Shown here one piece after another: positions 1 through 8,183 of a stretch of 64,000 nt of DNA. How positions within the stretch are numbered: position 1 is the stretch's first letter; each line of letters begins with the position of its first letter. Made by a program: the position numbers and the translations under genes. This DNA is from Arthrobacter sp. MYb213 (GTDB lineage: Bacteria; Actinomycetota; Actinomycetes; Actinomycetales; Micrococcaceae): the NCBI RefSeq assembly GCF_002979915.1, contig NZ_PCQA01000003.1, positions 372,001 to 436,000 on the forward strand. The letters are read 5' to 3'. Under the pieces are notes generated by a model. That model did no database searches, was not told where the DNA came from, and was given only the letters and a program-made list of their open reading frames with translations.

Positions 1-24
1 ACGGGGCTGCAGTCGCGGGGTCAT
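1..24 (-). CDS. Start of an unidentified gene (partial)
   Basis: An ATG on the minus strand at 24-22 is preceded by GAGGAAG at normal spacing, and the frame stays open to the window edge (MTPRLQPR). Only eight codons are visible, so no function can be given. A 21-bp palindrome lies about 30 bases upstream, consistent with a regulated promoter for this gene. Confidence 0.4.
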
Positions 25-54
25 CGAGTCTTCCTCATAAGCAAAGACTAATGT

Positions 55-75
55 ATTTAGCCTGTCTAGCTAAAT
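55..75. promoter_or_regulatory. Palindrome, possible operator
   Basis: ATTTAGC and GCTAAAT form perfect 7-bp arms around a 7-base spacer. It lies between the end of the anti-sigma gene and the minus-strand start at 24, so it is placed to control that partial gene. A terminator for rskA is the alternative, but no T-run follows. Confidence 0.4.
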
Positions 76-97
76 CAATTTTTACTCTTCATCAAAC

Positions 98-841
98 TCA
101 GCCAACCAAGGCCATGACTGGATCGGTAGTTGGTGCCTGGGAGCCGCCAGCAGGTTCCACGGTCAAAGCGATCGTTGTTCCTTCGGGAATAGCAGGTAAC
201 TGAGCGCTCCAGTCGCCGTGGGGAACCACGTCGGAAGGAACCGGCGTTCCGCCTGCGGCAATGGTCCACAGCTGGTAATCGTGCTCTTGGTCCATGACCG
301 GCAGGTCATGGCCTAGCACCACGGTGCCAGCCGAGGAAGCCAATAGTGTCATGGCGCCTTCACCCTGTGGCATTTGTGTGTTGACAACCTTTACCTGCTG
401 GCCGTCGAGAACTGAGAGCAGCTCATTATGTTGGGCTTCTGCAGTGACCGCACGCTGGTGTTGGTTGACCGCAATGGTTGTTGGCACGGCGACTATGACT
501 ACTGCCGCTGCGGCGGCTGCGAGCCAGCCATAACGTGGCATGGTGCGGCGCTTTTGTTCCCGGCGTTCGCTCAGTGAAATCGGTGCGGGTACCTGGCGGG
601 CCGGCAACTCGGCGAAGATTTTCGCACGTAAGTCCGCCGGTGGTTCCACGGACGTGGCTCGGTCGATCCGCGACAGAGTTTCCCGGTATCCACGCAACCA
701 TTGGGCGGCCTGCTCATTGGAGCTGACCAGGTGCTCGGCGCGTTCGCGGTCCTCAGGTGAGTCGAAGGCTTCTAGCGCCAGGCCGGTGAGTAGCTCATGG
801 TCTTCGGTGCTCAAGGAGCCGTCATAATTTTGGCGATCCAC
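98..841 (-). CDS. rskA: Anti-sigma-K factor RskA-like
   Basis: Membrane-anchored anti-sigma factor that holds the adjacent ECF sigma factor inactive until regulated proteolysis. The 247-residue protein has a cytosolic N-terminal domain (about 1-95), one hydrophobic segment (about 105-124) and an extracytoplasmic C-terminal RskA domain ending in the usual LTVEPAGGS...PT..PV pattern. The start is GTG at 841, directly abutting the TAA of the sigma gene; GGAGGTGG inside the end of the sigma gene is the ribosome site. The pair is therefore translationally coupled, the normal sigK-rskA arrangement. The symbol follows the mycobacterial pair and the fasciclin neighbour; RslA/RsmA-type naming cannot be excluded. 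Confidence 0.88.
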   Translation of the reverse strand: MDRQNYDGSLSTEDHELLTGLALEAFDSPEDRERAEHLVSSNEQAAQWLRGYRETLSRIDRATSVEPPADLRAKIFAELPARQVPAPISLSERREQKRRTMPRYGWLAAAAAAVVIVAVPTTIAVNQHQRAVTAEAQHNELLSVLDGQQVKVVNTQMPQGEGAMTLLASSAGTVVLGHDLPVMDQEHDYQLWTIAAGGTPVPSDVVPHGDWSAQLPAIPEGTTIALTVEPAGGSQAPTTDPVMALVG

Positions 842-1489
842 TTATGCCACCTCCAAACATGTCTTCAAGCGCTGTAACGCGCTGCGGATTCTGGACTTCA
901 CCGTGGCTAAGGGCATCTGGCGACGTTCGGCCACTTGCGCGTACGTGCTGCCGCCATAGTAGGTGTCGATGACCGTTTGTTTTTCTTTATCGGTCAAGGT
1001 GCCTAGACAGTTGCGGACCTGTTCCGAATCGACTTGGGCCATGAGCTCGTCATCGATTTGTGCAACCTCCCGGTCAACGGTGAAATTGCGGTCCTCGCGT
1101 TGGGTCCGCGCTTCCTCCGAACGAATCCGGTCAATGGCCCGTCGGCGAGCTATCGTTGACGCCCACGCGTAGATGGACCCGGTACTAGCCGAATAACTGT
1201 TCGCGTTGTTCCAAATTTCTAGCATCACCTCTTGAGTGACTTCCGAGGCCTGTGAGGGATTACGGATCAGTCGCACCGATATTCCATAAACAATGGGAGA
1301 CAGTTCCGTGTAGAGCGAATCAAATGCCTGATGATCGCCCTGGGCGACGCGTTGGCATAGGCCGCTGAAGTATTCGGTGGTGCCCGAGCCAACCTCTGCT
1401 CGTGTTCCGGTCCCGCTCGGTGCTCTGTCCATGAATTCGAGAATATCACCGGAGCCGGTGTTCGAATGTTCCGTGTCAGCTCTGTTCAT
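842..1489 (-). CDS. sigK: ECF RNA polymerase sigma factor, SigK-like
   Basis: Alternative sigma factor of 215 residues. Region 2 lies around residues 50-115 (DRIRSEEA at its end). Region 4 lies around 150-210 with the helix-turn-helix YAQVAERRQMPLATVKSR. ATG at 1489 follows GGAGAT. An internal Met about 20 codons in is possible, but it lacks a better ribosome site. It is first in an operon with the anti-sigma gene. In mycobacteria SigK drives fasciclin-type lipoproteins (MPT70/MPT83), and here a fasciclin lipoprotein gene lies directly upstream on the same strand. SigK identity is inferred from that context; the general ECF call is secure. Confidence 0.88.
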   Translation of the reverse strand: MNRADTEHSNTGSGDILEFMDRAPSGTGTRAEVGSGTTEYFSGLCQRVAQGDHQAFDSLYTELSPIVYGISVRLIRNPSQASEVTQEVMLEIWNNANSYSASTGSIYAWASTIARRRAIDRIRSEEARTQREDRNFTVDREVAQIDDELMAQVDSEQVRNCLGTLTDKEKQTVIDTYYGGSTYAQVAERRQMPLATVKSRIRSALQRLKTCLEVA

Positions 1490-1559
1490 ATCTCCTTTTC
1501 CACACTGCAGCGGAAGATTCCATAACCCCTAGCGATAAGTAGTGGGGGTTAACCGCGCG

Positions 1560-1606
1560 ATGGCCGGTACCTGGAGCTTGATGATCAAGCACCAAGTACC
1601 GGCCAT
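1560..1606 (-). terminator. Hairpin terminator after fasciclin gene
   Basis: ATGGCCGGTAC at 1560-1570 pairs perfectly with GTACCGGCCAT at 1596-1606, and CTTGAT/ATCAAG pairs inside the loop. It lies just past the stop of the fasciclin gene. There is no T-run, as is common for actinobacterial terminators. Confidence 0.6.
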
Positions 1607-1641
1607 AAGGCGGTGAAAGTCTTCCTAGCAGTGGACTGCGA

Positions 1642-2325
1642 CTACTTCTTTGCTGGTGGCATCAACACTTCGTCCAACAGGTAAACAGTTGCGTTGGCGG
1701 TCTGCACGCCACCACAGATCACCGAAGCGCCGTTGACCTTCAGGTCATCTCCGCTGCCGGTAACCTCAAGGTCTTGGCCCGCAACGGTGGTGTAGTCACC
1801 CGAAAGGTCTGCAGGTGCAATCTGGCCGGGAACCACGTGGTAAGTCAAGATGCCGCTGAGCGTATCTGCGTCCTTGACCACTGCGTTGAGATCCTTTTCA
1901 GGGATGGCTGCGAAAGCCTCGTCAACCGGGGCGAAGACCGTGAACTCGTCACCATTGAGGGTGTCCACGAGGTCCACCTTCGGGTTCAGCTTTCCGGATA
2001 CTGCCGCGGTGAGGGTCTTGAGCAATGGGTTGTTCGAGGCTGCCACTGCTACCGGATCCTTAGCCATTCCAGCTACCGAACCGGCACCCTTCGGCACTGC
2101 TTCGGCGTAAGCCGCGCAACCCGAGCCAACCAGGTTAGCCGCTGGGTCCATGTCCGAATCAGCCATTGGCGACTCGCTGGCCGGTGCCGAGCTGCTTGGG
2201 GCGGCCATGGAGCTGGAAGCCGATGGCTCTGCGGTTTCGGAGCCGGTCGAGCAAGCGGTCAATCCCATTGCTGCAACTGCGACCAGCGAGAGTGCTCCAA
2301 CAAATTTGCGGTTGAGTGTCTGCAT
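1642..2325 (-). CDS. Fasciclin (FAS1) domain lipoprotein
   Basis: Secreted, lipid-anchored surface protein of 227 residues. The signal peptide ends in the lipobox LTAC with the lipidated Cys at about 25. A Ser/Pro/Ala-rich linker (about 30-58) follows, then one FAS1 domain (about 85-225) with the motifs FTVFAPVDEAF and YHVVPG. FAS1 proteins act in adhesion or matrix contacts; the mycobacterial relatives are MPT70 and MPT83. ATG at 2325 has AAGGAGA at good spacing. A long leader contains a perfect hairpin and, further up, a possible SigK-type promoter. The next gene downstream is sigK-rskA, which supports a dedicated sigma-factor target. Confidence 0.93.
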   Translation of the reverse strand: MQTLNRKFVGALSLVAVAAMGLTACSTGSETAEPSASSSMAAPSSSAPASESPMADSDMDPAANLVGSGCAAYAEAVPKGAGSVAGMAKDPVAVAASNNPLLKTLTAAVSGKLNPKVDLVDTLNGDEFTVFAPVDEAFAAIPEKDLNAVVKDADTLSGILTYHVVPGQIAPADLSGDYTTVAGQDLEVTGSGDDLKVNGASVICGGVQTANATVYLLDEVLMPPAKK

Positions 2326-2341
2326 GTCTTTCTCCTTGCCT

Positions 2342-2363
2342 TACGACGAGGTGTCTCGTCGTA
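2342..2363 (-). promoter_or_regulatory. Hairpin in fasciclin leader
   Basis: TACGACGAG and CTCGTCGTA are perfect 9-bp arms around a 4-base loop. The hairpin ends 16 bases before the ATG, just before the ribosome site. It could stabilise the mRNA or be a protein-binding operator. Confidence 0.45.
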
Positions 2364-2399
2364 TTTCCCCGACCCTGTTGGTGCGGGCTGTCATGAAGC

Positions 2400-2426
2400 A
2401 TTCGGAGCGAGATGAGAAAAGGATTG
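2400..2426 (-). promoter_or_regulatory. Possible SigK-type promoter of fasciclin gene
   Basis: On the minus strand CAATCC (2426-2421) and CCGAAT (2405-2400) are separated by 15 bases. As I recall it, the mycobacterial SigK promoter is CCATCC and CCGAAT with a 16-17 base spacer, so one -35 base and the spacing differ. The start would lie about 68 bases before the ATG. The same element is not seen before sigK. Confidence 0.4.
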
Positions 2427-2496
2427 AAAAAGTTTCAAAAACTTTTTTGCGGCAGATGATTTTGTTGCTAATTGGCTAGATCACGGGGAAAAAAGT

Positions 2497-2534
2497 ATCG
2501 GGTGGTACCAGTTCCCCAACTGGTACCACCCGAT
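2497..2534 (-). terminator. Intrinsic terminator of ocd-ctlX operon
   Basis: A perfect 17-bp stem (2497-2513 with 2518-2534) has a CCCC loop and, on the minus strand, is followed within two bases by TTTTTT. It lies 53 bases after the ctlX stop, a textbook Rho-independent terminator. Confidence 0.85.
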
Positions 2535-2586
2535 AAGTGATGTCTGGCTGCCATGGAATGCGAGAACTTTCCATCAACAAGTCCGG

Positions 2587-3573
2587 CTAAGCGCTCGCCG
2601 GTTCCCTGATCTGCACCATGGAGGTGACTAGCGAGTTGTTACTTACTAATGGCATCGGCCGTGGATCCAAATGGATTCCGGCAATCATGCAGCGCACCGA
2701 ACCCCCAGCCATTTCGATAGTAGGAACGTGCACCGGGAGCAACGTGCAGCTCCGCTCGATTTGTTCTTTCTGCACCTCGCTCAGGCTCTGGAACGCGGTT
2801 CGCGACAACGCCAAAATTCGTCCCTTGGTACCCTGCAATTCGATGGCGTTCCCGGCGAAGTGTCGAACCTGTGCTTCGGTCAACTCAATAACATCTCGGC
2901 CGCCGGCAGAGAGTCGATCAAGAATTTGTTGACGCCGCGAAGCGGGCTGAATCATCTCTAGGCAAACCATCGAGAACGCCGTGGCCACACTCATCATGAC
3001 ATTCGTGTGATAAACGGCCGTCCCCGAAGAATCCACCGCATCAAAGAGCATTGGTTCATATCCGAAGTTCGTGCAGAACCGTTCAAGCGCGACTGGGTCT
3101 GCACGGTAGGACTTTGCCACGTAAGCCACCCGGGTCAGGTGGTCCAAGACCATGGCACCGGTGCCTTCGAGGAAAACGTCATCGAGTTCTAGACCCGAAT
3201 AATCAATCACATGCTGGACCCGGTAGCGCGTTTTGAGTAGCTCCAAGATGTCGCTGCGTCGCTCATTGCGCCGGTTAGGTGCGTACATCGGAAATACCGC
3301 AACGTGCCCGCCAGCATGAGTAGAAAGCCAATTATTAGGGAACACACTATCGGGACGGCCCGCTTCGGTGTCATCAAAAAGATGAACCTGCACGCCGGCT
3401 TCACCTAACCCGGCTGCCAACGCGGTGACTTCGTTATAAGCCGCCTTGCTGATCAGCTCTGCGTCCATAAAATCGGCAGAGCTTTGGAAAACATTGTCCT
3501 TGGCGGTTTGTGGGTTGGGTGAGAAACGGTGTGGACGAACCAGAACAACAGCGCTGGGAGCCTGAACGGACAT
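2587..3573 (-). CDS. ctlX: Citrulline hydrolase CtlX / amidinotransferase-fold enzyme
   Basis: Guanidino/ureido-group hydrolase of the pentein fold, 328 residues. Visible family motifs are FPNNW (about 78-82), EGTGAMVLD (about 137), the catalytic His in YHTNVMM (about 189) and the nucleophilic Cys in GGSVRCM (about 295). CtlX-type enzymes convert citrulline to ornithine; a dimethylargininase is the close alternative. I start at ATG 3573 (MSVQAP), because a longer reading would run into the ocd gene and adds an unconserved extension. The gene begins 7 bases after the ocd stop. Together ocd and ctlX give a route from citrulline through ornithine to proline. Expression is probably set by the Lrp-type site upstream of ocd. 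Confidence 0.85.
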   Translation of the reverse strand: MSVQAPSAVVLVRPHRFSPNPQTAKDNVFQSSADFMDAELISKAAYNEVTALAAGLGEAGVQVHLFDDTEAGRPDSVFPNNWLSTHAGGHVAVFPMYAPNRRNERRSDILELLKTRYRVQHVIDYSGLELDDVFLEGTGAMVLDHLTRVAYVAKSYRADPVALERFCTNFGYEPMLFDAVDSSGTAVYHTNVMMSVATAFSMVCLEMIQPASRRQQILDRLSAGGRDVIELTEAQVRHFAGNAIELQGTKGRILALSRTAFQSLSEVQKEQIERSCTLLPVHVPTIEMAGGSVRCMIAGIHLDPRPMPLVSNNSLVTSMVQIREPASA

Positions 3574-3580
3574 GGGTGGC

Positions 3581-4612
3581 TCAGGACCCAACTGGGGCAA
3601 ACGCAGCGAGCAACCCGAAGAGATCCTTCGGATTTGCAGGGTCTGCCACGAGGTCAAGTTCGGTGAAGTAATCGGTGCCCTCTACCGCGTCACGGATGTA
3701 ACGCAGCGCAGAGAAGTCCTCGATAGCGAATCCGACGGAGTCGTAGATGGTGATCTGTTCGTCCGAGGTTCTTCCCGGAGCTTGGTCACAGAGCACCTTC
3801 CAGAATTCGGTGACTGGGAAGTCTGCCGGCATCTGCTGAATTTCACCTTCAATGCGGGTCTGCTCAGGGAACTCAACAAATACTTCACCAAGATCCAGGA
3901 TCGCTGCATCTAGTTCGGTCTTGCCCGGGCAGTCGCCACCAATAGCGTTCAGGTGCACGCCCGGAGCGATAAGATCTGCGCTGAGAATGGTGGCGTTGGC
4001 CTTGTCTGCGGTGCAGGTGGTGATGACATCTGCCCCCTGTACTGCGTCTTGTGCCGAGGAAGCGACGGTGATGTCAAAGCCTAAAGGTTCCATGTTCGCA
4101 ACGAACTTTTCCATGGCCTGAGGGTCGGTGTCCCAAATGCGCAGGGTGCTAATTCCAAGTCCTGCACGGAAACCAAGGGCCTGGAACTCTGACTGGGTGC
4201 CGGTGCCAATCATGGCCATTACCTTTGAATCGGAGCGTGCCAATTTTTTGGCAAACATCACCGAGGTGGCCGAGGTGCGAAGCGCTGTCAGTAAGGTCAT
4301 TTCGGTGAGGAAAGTTGGGTAGCCGTTGTGAACGTCGGCTAGTACACCAAAGGCGGTGACGGTTTGAAATCCGCGAGCAGGGTTTGCCGGGTGGCCATTG
4401 ACGTACTTGAAGCCGTAGGTCTCACCATCGCTGGTGGGCATCAGTTCGATGACACCAAAGGAGGTGTGGCTGGCTACCCGGGGAGTCTTATCAAATTCTT
4501 CCCAGCGTTTGAAGTCCTCTTCGAGGTATCCAATCATGCCGGAGATGATGTTTTCTACTCCACTGGCGGCCGTCCAACGTACCATGTTGCGGACATCGAC
4601 AAAGCGCGTCAT
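3581..4612 (-). CDS. ocd: Ornithine cyclodeaminase
   Basis: Converts L-ornithine to L-proline and ammonia with NAD as internal redox cofactor. The 343-residue length is normal for the family. The N-terminal substrate part has KYVNGHP (about 70-76), and the Rossmann loop GTGTQS (136-141) and a catalytic-region Asp (NAIGGDCPGKTEL) follow. ATG at 4612 has GAGGG at normal spacing. It is the first gene of the ocd-ctlX operon. The 28-bp site upstream is shared with the divergent ABC importer, so substrate uptake and breakdown are probably co-regulated by the Lrp/AsnC protein between them. A related cyclodeaminase-fold activity (for example ketimine reductase) is possible but less likely beside ctlX. 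Confidence 0.9.
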   Translation of the reverse strand: MTRFVDVRNMVRWTAASGVENIISGMIGYLEEDFKRWEEFDKTPRVASHTSFGVIELMPTSDGETYGFKYVNGHPANPARGFQTVTAFGVLADVHNGYPTFLTEMTLLTALRTSATSVMFAKKLARSDSKVMAMIGTGTQSEFQALGFRAGLGISTLRIWDTDPQAMEKFVANMEPLGFDITVASSAQDAVQGADVITTCTADKANATILSADLIAPGVHLNAIGGDCPGKTELDAAILDLGEVFVEFPEQTRIEGEIQQMPADFPVTEFWKVLCDQAPGRTSDEQITIYDSVGFAIEDFSALRYIRDAVEGTDYFTELDLVADPANPKDLFGLLAAFAPVGS

Positions 4613-4676
4613 AACGCCCTCTTTTCGCTCGTAATCGGTTGATGATTAGAGCCTACGTAGCGTCGATATGCACGTG

Positions 4677-4704
4677 CAATGGCAAAAATGTATGCTTTTC
4701 GTTG
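4677..4704 (-). promoter_or_regulatory. Lrp-type operator upstream of ocd
   Basis: On the minus strand this 28-base block contains GAAAAGCATAC flanked by CAA and ATTG ends. It matches the block at 5260-5287 in 24 of 28 positions and lies 65 bases before the ocd start. The AT-rich dyad form fits an Lrp/AsnC site. Confidence 0.65.
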
Positions 4705-4785
4705 AGCTTTTAGACAAAGTGTCGGACGGATTTGTGCATTGTGTTCATAGCTGTCGAATTCGAGGGTGAGCTGAAGCCGTGAGCT

Positions 4786-5217
4786 TTAGCGCAACACGGA
4801 GCTGAGCAGCAGGCTGGTTTCACTGTTGACAATGCCTTCCACGCCGCGGATCCTCCCCAGAACCTGATCGAAGCCACTGAGTGAATCGGTGCGTAGTTCT
4901 GCCACCAAGTCCCAGGCGCCGTTGGTGCTGTGCAGCGAAGTGATCTCGGTGAGCCCCTTGAGCTGCTGAATGACCTTGTCGGTGGAACGCCCCTCCATCT
5001 CGATGAAAGCGATGGCATGGATTGCCAAGGGATCTACCTCTTCGCGGACCCTGGCGGTGAAGCCCACGATGACTCCGGTGGAGATGAGACGTTCAAGCCG
5101 GCTGTTGACCGTGGCTCGAGCTACGCCGAGCTCGCGCGCGAGAGTTGCGACAGGCGCACGGCCATCCTCGCGGAGGGCCGAAAGTAAGCGGCGATCAAGG
5201 TCTGAGAGTGCAGTCAT
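4786..5217 (-). CDS. Lrp/AsnC family transcriptional regulator
   Basis: A 143-residue amino-acid-responsive regulator. An N-terminal winged helix-turn-helix (about 1-60; LARELGVARATVNSRLERL) is followed by a RAM/AsnC ligand-binding domain (about 65-140). I start at ATG 5217 (MTALSDLDRR) because this matches the family N-terminus. No good ribosome site precedes it, so a leaderless or autoregulated transcript is possible. TGTACACAATGTATA overlaps the start region and could be an autoregulatory site. It lies between the ocd-ctlX operon and the amino-acid importer, whose upstream regions share a dyad, so those two units are the likely targets. Confidence 0.9.
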   Translation of the reverse strand: MTALSDLDRRLLSALREDGRAPVATLARELGVARATVNSRLERLISTGVIVGFTARVREEVDPLAIHAIAFIEMEGRSTDKVIQQLKGLTEITSLHSTNGAWDLVAELRTDSLSGFDQVLGRIRGVEGIVNSETSLLLSSVLR

Positions 5218-5259
5218 GTACACAATGTATATCGAGTCGCGACATTCTGTGCAAAATTT

Positions 5260-5287
5260 CAATGAAAAGCATACTTTTCTGCAATTG
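5260..5287 (+). promoter_or_regulatory. Lrp-type operator upstream of ABC importer
   Basis: Contains GAAAAG-CATA-CTTTTC, a perfect 6-bp dyad around CATA, with CAAT and ATTG outer ends. It matches the block before ocd at 24 of 28 positions and lies 92 bases before the substrate-binding protein start. Confidence 0.65.
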
Positions 5288-5379
5288 AGCTTGCACAAGG
5301 TCAGTCCGTACCGTGGTTATCTGGTGATCGACATCACGTCGAATCACGCACTCAACATCGATACCAAAGGGACAATAAG

Positions 5380-6318
5380 ATGCTGCCTTCACTCGCACTG
5401 GCACCCAAACTGGCACCCAAGTTCGTAGCACTCGCCGCAATTTCCGTACTCACGCTCACCGGTTGCACCACGGCTTCGCAGTCTGTAGGCGCACCAGACA
5501 CCGCAACTGCATCTTTTGACCCGTCATCCGTGGCGAAGGACGAAGCGCTCGCAGCGTTGCTTCCTGCACAGATGAAAGCCAAGGGAACCTTGAATGTCGG
5601 ATCCGATACTTCCTACGCACCAGCTGAATTCCTCGGTGGCAGCGATGGGCAGACTCCGTTGGGCTACGACGTTGATATTGCTAAGGCCATCGGCGCCACC
5701 CTTGGTTTAGAAACCACAGTGGAAACCTCCGAATTCACCGGTATTCTCCCAGCGCTAGGACCAAAATACGATCTGGGCATCTCCTCGTTCACCATCAATC
5801 CTGAACGCTCAAAAACCGTGAACTTCGTCAGCTACTTCAACGCCGGCACACAATGGGCCGTACAGAAGGGCAATCCAGGCGACCTTTCTCTGGAAGACAT
5901 CTGTGGCAAAAAGATTGGCGTGCAAACCGGAACCGTCCAAGACCCGGATGTAGCGGCCAAGTCTAAAAAGTGCACGGCTGATGGCAAGAAAGCAATTGAA
6001 ATCATCAGCCTGAAATCCCAAACAGACATCACTACACGACTGGTCAGCGGTGGCATCGATGCCATGGCAGCGGATTCCCCCGTCACCGGTTATGCGATCT
6101 CGCAGACCGGAGACAGTCTGGAAACCTTAGGCGAAGTGTATGACGGTGCCCCACAGGGGATCGCTATCGCCAAGAGGGACAAGGAACTAGCCGAAGTCAT
6201 TGGCAAGGTGATGAACAAGCTGATGGAAGATGGCACCTATGCGCAGATTCTAGAAAGCTGGAACAACTCAGCTGGTGCGCTGAATAAGGCAGAGGTTAAT
6301 CCGGTGATGGCAAAATGA
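5380..6318 (+). CDS. Polar amino-acid ABC transporter, substrate-binding lipoprotein
   Basis: Extracellular binding protein of the SBP_bac_3 family, 312 residues. A signal peptide ends at the lipobox LTGC (Cys about 29). The mature part begins the binding domain near GTLNVGSDTSYAPAEF and has the family stretch LGYDVDIAKAIGATLG, and ICGKKIGVQTGT marks the inter-lobe region. It is the first gene of a three-gene operon whose members overlap by four bases. Linkage to ctlX and ocd and the shared Lrp-type site suggest citrulline, ornithine or arginine derivatives as ligand; that ligand choice is inference. Confidence 0.9.
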   Translation: MLPSLALAPKLAPKFVALAAISVLTLTGCTTASQSVGAPDTATASFDPSSVAKDEALAALLPAQMKAKGTLNVGSDTSYAPAEFLGGSDGQTPLGYDVDIAKAIGATLGLETTVETSEFTGILPALGPKYDLGISSFTINPERSKTVNFVSYFNAGTQWAVQKGNPGDLSLEDICGKKIGVQTGTVQDPDVAAKSKKCTADGKKAIEIISLKSQTDITTRLVSGGIDAMAADSPVTGYAISQTGDSLETLGEVYDGAPQGIAIAKRDKELAEVIGKVMNKLMEDGTYAQILESWNNSAGALNKAEVNPVMAK

Positions 6319-7316
6319 GTCTCATAGCGCCGGCAAGGAGCACTGCTGATACTGACGGTTCGGGGCGCGGGAAGCCACAGATGATCCAGGCCGTTCCGGT
6401 CCGACATCCCGGCCGTTGGGCTTGCGCGGTTGTCATTTTGGCCTTCGCTGCAATGTTGGCTCAAAGCCTTGTCACCAACGAGAATTTCCGCTGGGACGTG
6501 GTGGGAACCTACTTCATGGATGTGCTGGTGATCCAAGGAATTGGTTGGACGCTGCTGCTCACAGTGTTGTCCATGGTAATCGCGATTACGCTCGCCATTC
6601 TGCTGGCCTTCATGCGCGAATCAGAGAATCCGCTATTCCGCTCAGTTAGCTGGGTCTGGGTTTGGTTCTTCCGTGGAACCCCGGTCTACACACAGCTAGT
6701 CTTCTGGGGCCTGATTGCGGTGCTGTATCCCAAGATTTCCCTTGGTGTGCCTTTTGGTCCGGAATTATTCGCTTTTGATACCCAAGACATTGTCACCGCA
6801 TTTGTCGCTGCGGTTCTGGGTCTAGGACTGAACGAATCTGCCTACCTGGCCGAGATATTCCGTGCAGGGCTCAAATCTGTGGACAACGGGCAGATGGAGG
6901 CTGCCGAAGCCTTGGGTATGCGCAAGTCACGGATCATGTGGCGAATCATCTTGCCACAGGCCATGCGCATTATCGTGCCACCTACTGGTAACGAAACTAT
7001 CGGAATGCTGAAGACCACCTCTTTGGTGCTCGCAGTTCCGTTCACACTTGATCTAACCTTCGCGACCAACGGCATCGCTAACCGTAGCTACCTTCCCATT
7101 CCGCTGCTTATCGTTGCGGCCCTGTGGTACTTGGTCATCACCAGTATTTTGATGGTGGGTCAGTACTACGTGGAGCGACACTTCGGTAAGGGAGTAGACA
7201 ACTTTGTACGTATCCCGGTAGATAAAGCCACCGCGGTTAAACCCGCTGCGGTAAAAGTCGTCACCGCAGGGGACAGCAATGAATCCGGAGTCAAGGAAAT
7301 GGAAGAGAAACCGTGA
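6315..7316 (+). CDS. Amino-acid ABC transporter permease (HisM/GlnP type)
   Basis: Inner-membrane permease of 333 residues with an N-terminal tail of about 30 residues, several hydrophobic helices, and the cytoplasmic EAA loop [20 protein letters not shown]. Its ATG overlaps the stop of the binding-protein gene (ATGA), so translation is coupled. A single permease gene suggests a homodimer in the membrane. The Lys/Ala/Val-rich C-terminal tail after about residue 290 is not conserved in the family. Confidence 0.9.
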   Translation: MSLIAPARSTADTDGSGRGKPQMIQAVPVRHPGRWACAVVILAFAAMLAQSLVTNENFRWDVVGTYFMDVLVIQGIGWTLLLTVLSMVIAITLAILLAFMRESENPLFRSVSWVWVWFFRGTPVYTQLVFWGLIAVLYPKISLGVPFGPELFAFDTQDIVTAFVAAVLGLGLNESAYLAEIFRAGLKSVDNGQMEAAEALGMRKSRIMWRIILPQAMRIIVPPTGNETIGMLKTTSLVLAVPFTLDLTFATNGIANRSYLPIPLLIVAALWYLVITSILMVGQYYVERHFGKGVDNFVRIPVDKATAVKPAAVKVVTAGDSNESGVKEMEEKP

Positions 7317-8101
7317 GCGTAACAACCGATACCCTGACCAAGCCGGCCCTTGTACGTATCGACGGGGTTCATAAGTACTACGGACAGCACCACGTGTTGC
7401 GCGGCATCGATATGACCGTGCGCCAAGGTGAAGTTTCGGTGCTCATCGGTCCCTCCGGCTCCGGTAAATCAACGCTTCTGCGTTGCGTGAACATGCTGGA
7501 AACCATAAACGCAGGACGGATTCACGTGAATGACGAGCTGGTCGGTTACCGCGAACGCGGTGGCCGCCTGCACGATATGAACGCCAAACAAATTGCAGCT
7601 CAGCGCCGAGAAATCGGCATGGTCTTCCAGCGCTTTAATCTCTTCCCGCACCGCACGGTGCTCCAGAACATTATCGAAGCACCCACTCAGGTCAAGCGAC
7701 AGTCCAAGGCGGCCGCAAAGACGCGGGCCATGGAACTACTAGAGCGTGTAGGGCTGGTACATCGCGCGAACCATTACCCCGCCCAGCTCTCTGGTGGACA
7801 GCAACAGCGGGTGGCCATTGCCCGCGCACTGGCCATGGACCCTGAACTGATGCTTTTTGATGAACCAACCTCTGCGCTGGATCCGGAGCTGGTAGGCGAA
7901 GTGCTAAACGTGATGAAGGAATTGGCGGCCTCCGGGATGACCATGATTGTGGTGACCCATGAGATTGCTTTCGCCCGCGAGGTAGGGGATACCTTGACCT
8001 TCATGGATGGCGGGGTCGTGGTGGAATCAGGCGATCCACGAGAAATTATCGCTAACCCGCAGCATGACCGCACCAAAGAATTCTTGGCCAGGGTGCTCTA
8101 G
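7313..8101 (+). CDS. Amino-acid ABC transporter ATP-binding protein
   Basis: ATPase subunit of 262 residues. Visible are the Walker [10 protein letters not shown], the Q-loop [14 protein letters not shown], the ABC signature [15 protein letters not shown], the Walker [15 protein letters not shown] and the switch His in VVTHE. It starts at GTG 7313, overlapping the permease stop (GTGA). It is the last gene of the importer operon and is followed by a strong terminator. Confidence 0.95.
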   Translation: MSVTTDTLTKPALVRIDGVHKYYGQHHVLRGIDMTVRQGEVSVLIGPSGSGKSTLLRCVNMLETINAGRIHVNDELVGYRERGGRLHDMNAKQIAAQRREIGMVFQRFNLFPHRTVLQNIIEAPTQVKRQSKAAAKTRAMELLERVGLVHRANHYPAQLSGGQQQRVAIARALAMDPELMLFDEPTSALDPELVGEVLNVMKELAASGMTMIVVTHEIAFAREVGDTLTFMDGGVVVESGDPREIIANPQHDRTKEFLARVL

Positions 8102-8115
8102 ATCCCAAGAAAATT

Positions 8116-8151
8116 GCCCCTGCACCAAGACAAGGTGCAGGGGCAGTTTTT
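8116..8151 (+). terminator. Intrinsic terminator of importer operon
   Basis: GCCCCTGCACC pairs perfectly with GGTGCAGGGGC around a 7-base loop. AGTTTTT follows, 15 bases after the stop of the ATPase gene. Confidence 0.9.
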
Positions 8152-8183
8152 GTGCTCATTTAAGTGGGGATGAACAATATGAA

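Noticed and set aside
55-75. Iron-box (IdeR/DmdR-like) site
   Set aside because: The half-site TTAGC fits only loosely and the central bases do not match the recalled 19-bp consensus.
1490-1640. SigK-type promoter upstream of sigK itself
   Set aside because: No CCGAAT-like -10 element with a matching -35 is found in this stretch.
1774-2415. Long plus-strand frame across the fasciclin gene
   Set aside because: It has no ribosome site or family pattern; the minus-strand gene has signal peptide, lipobox and FAS1 motifs.
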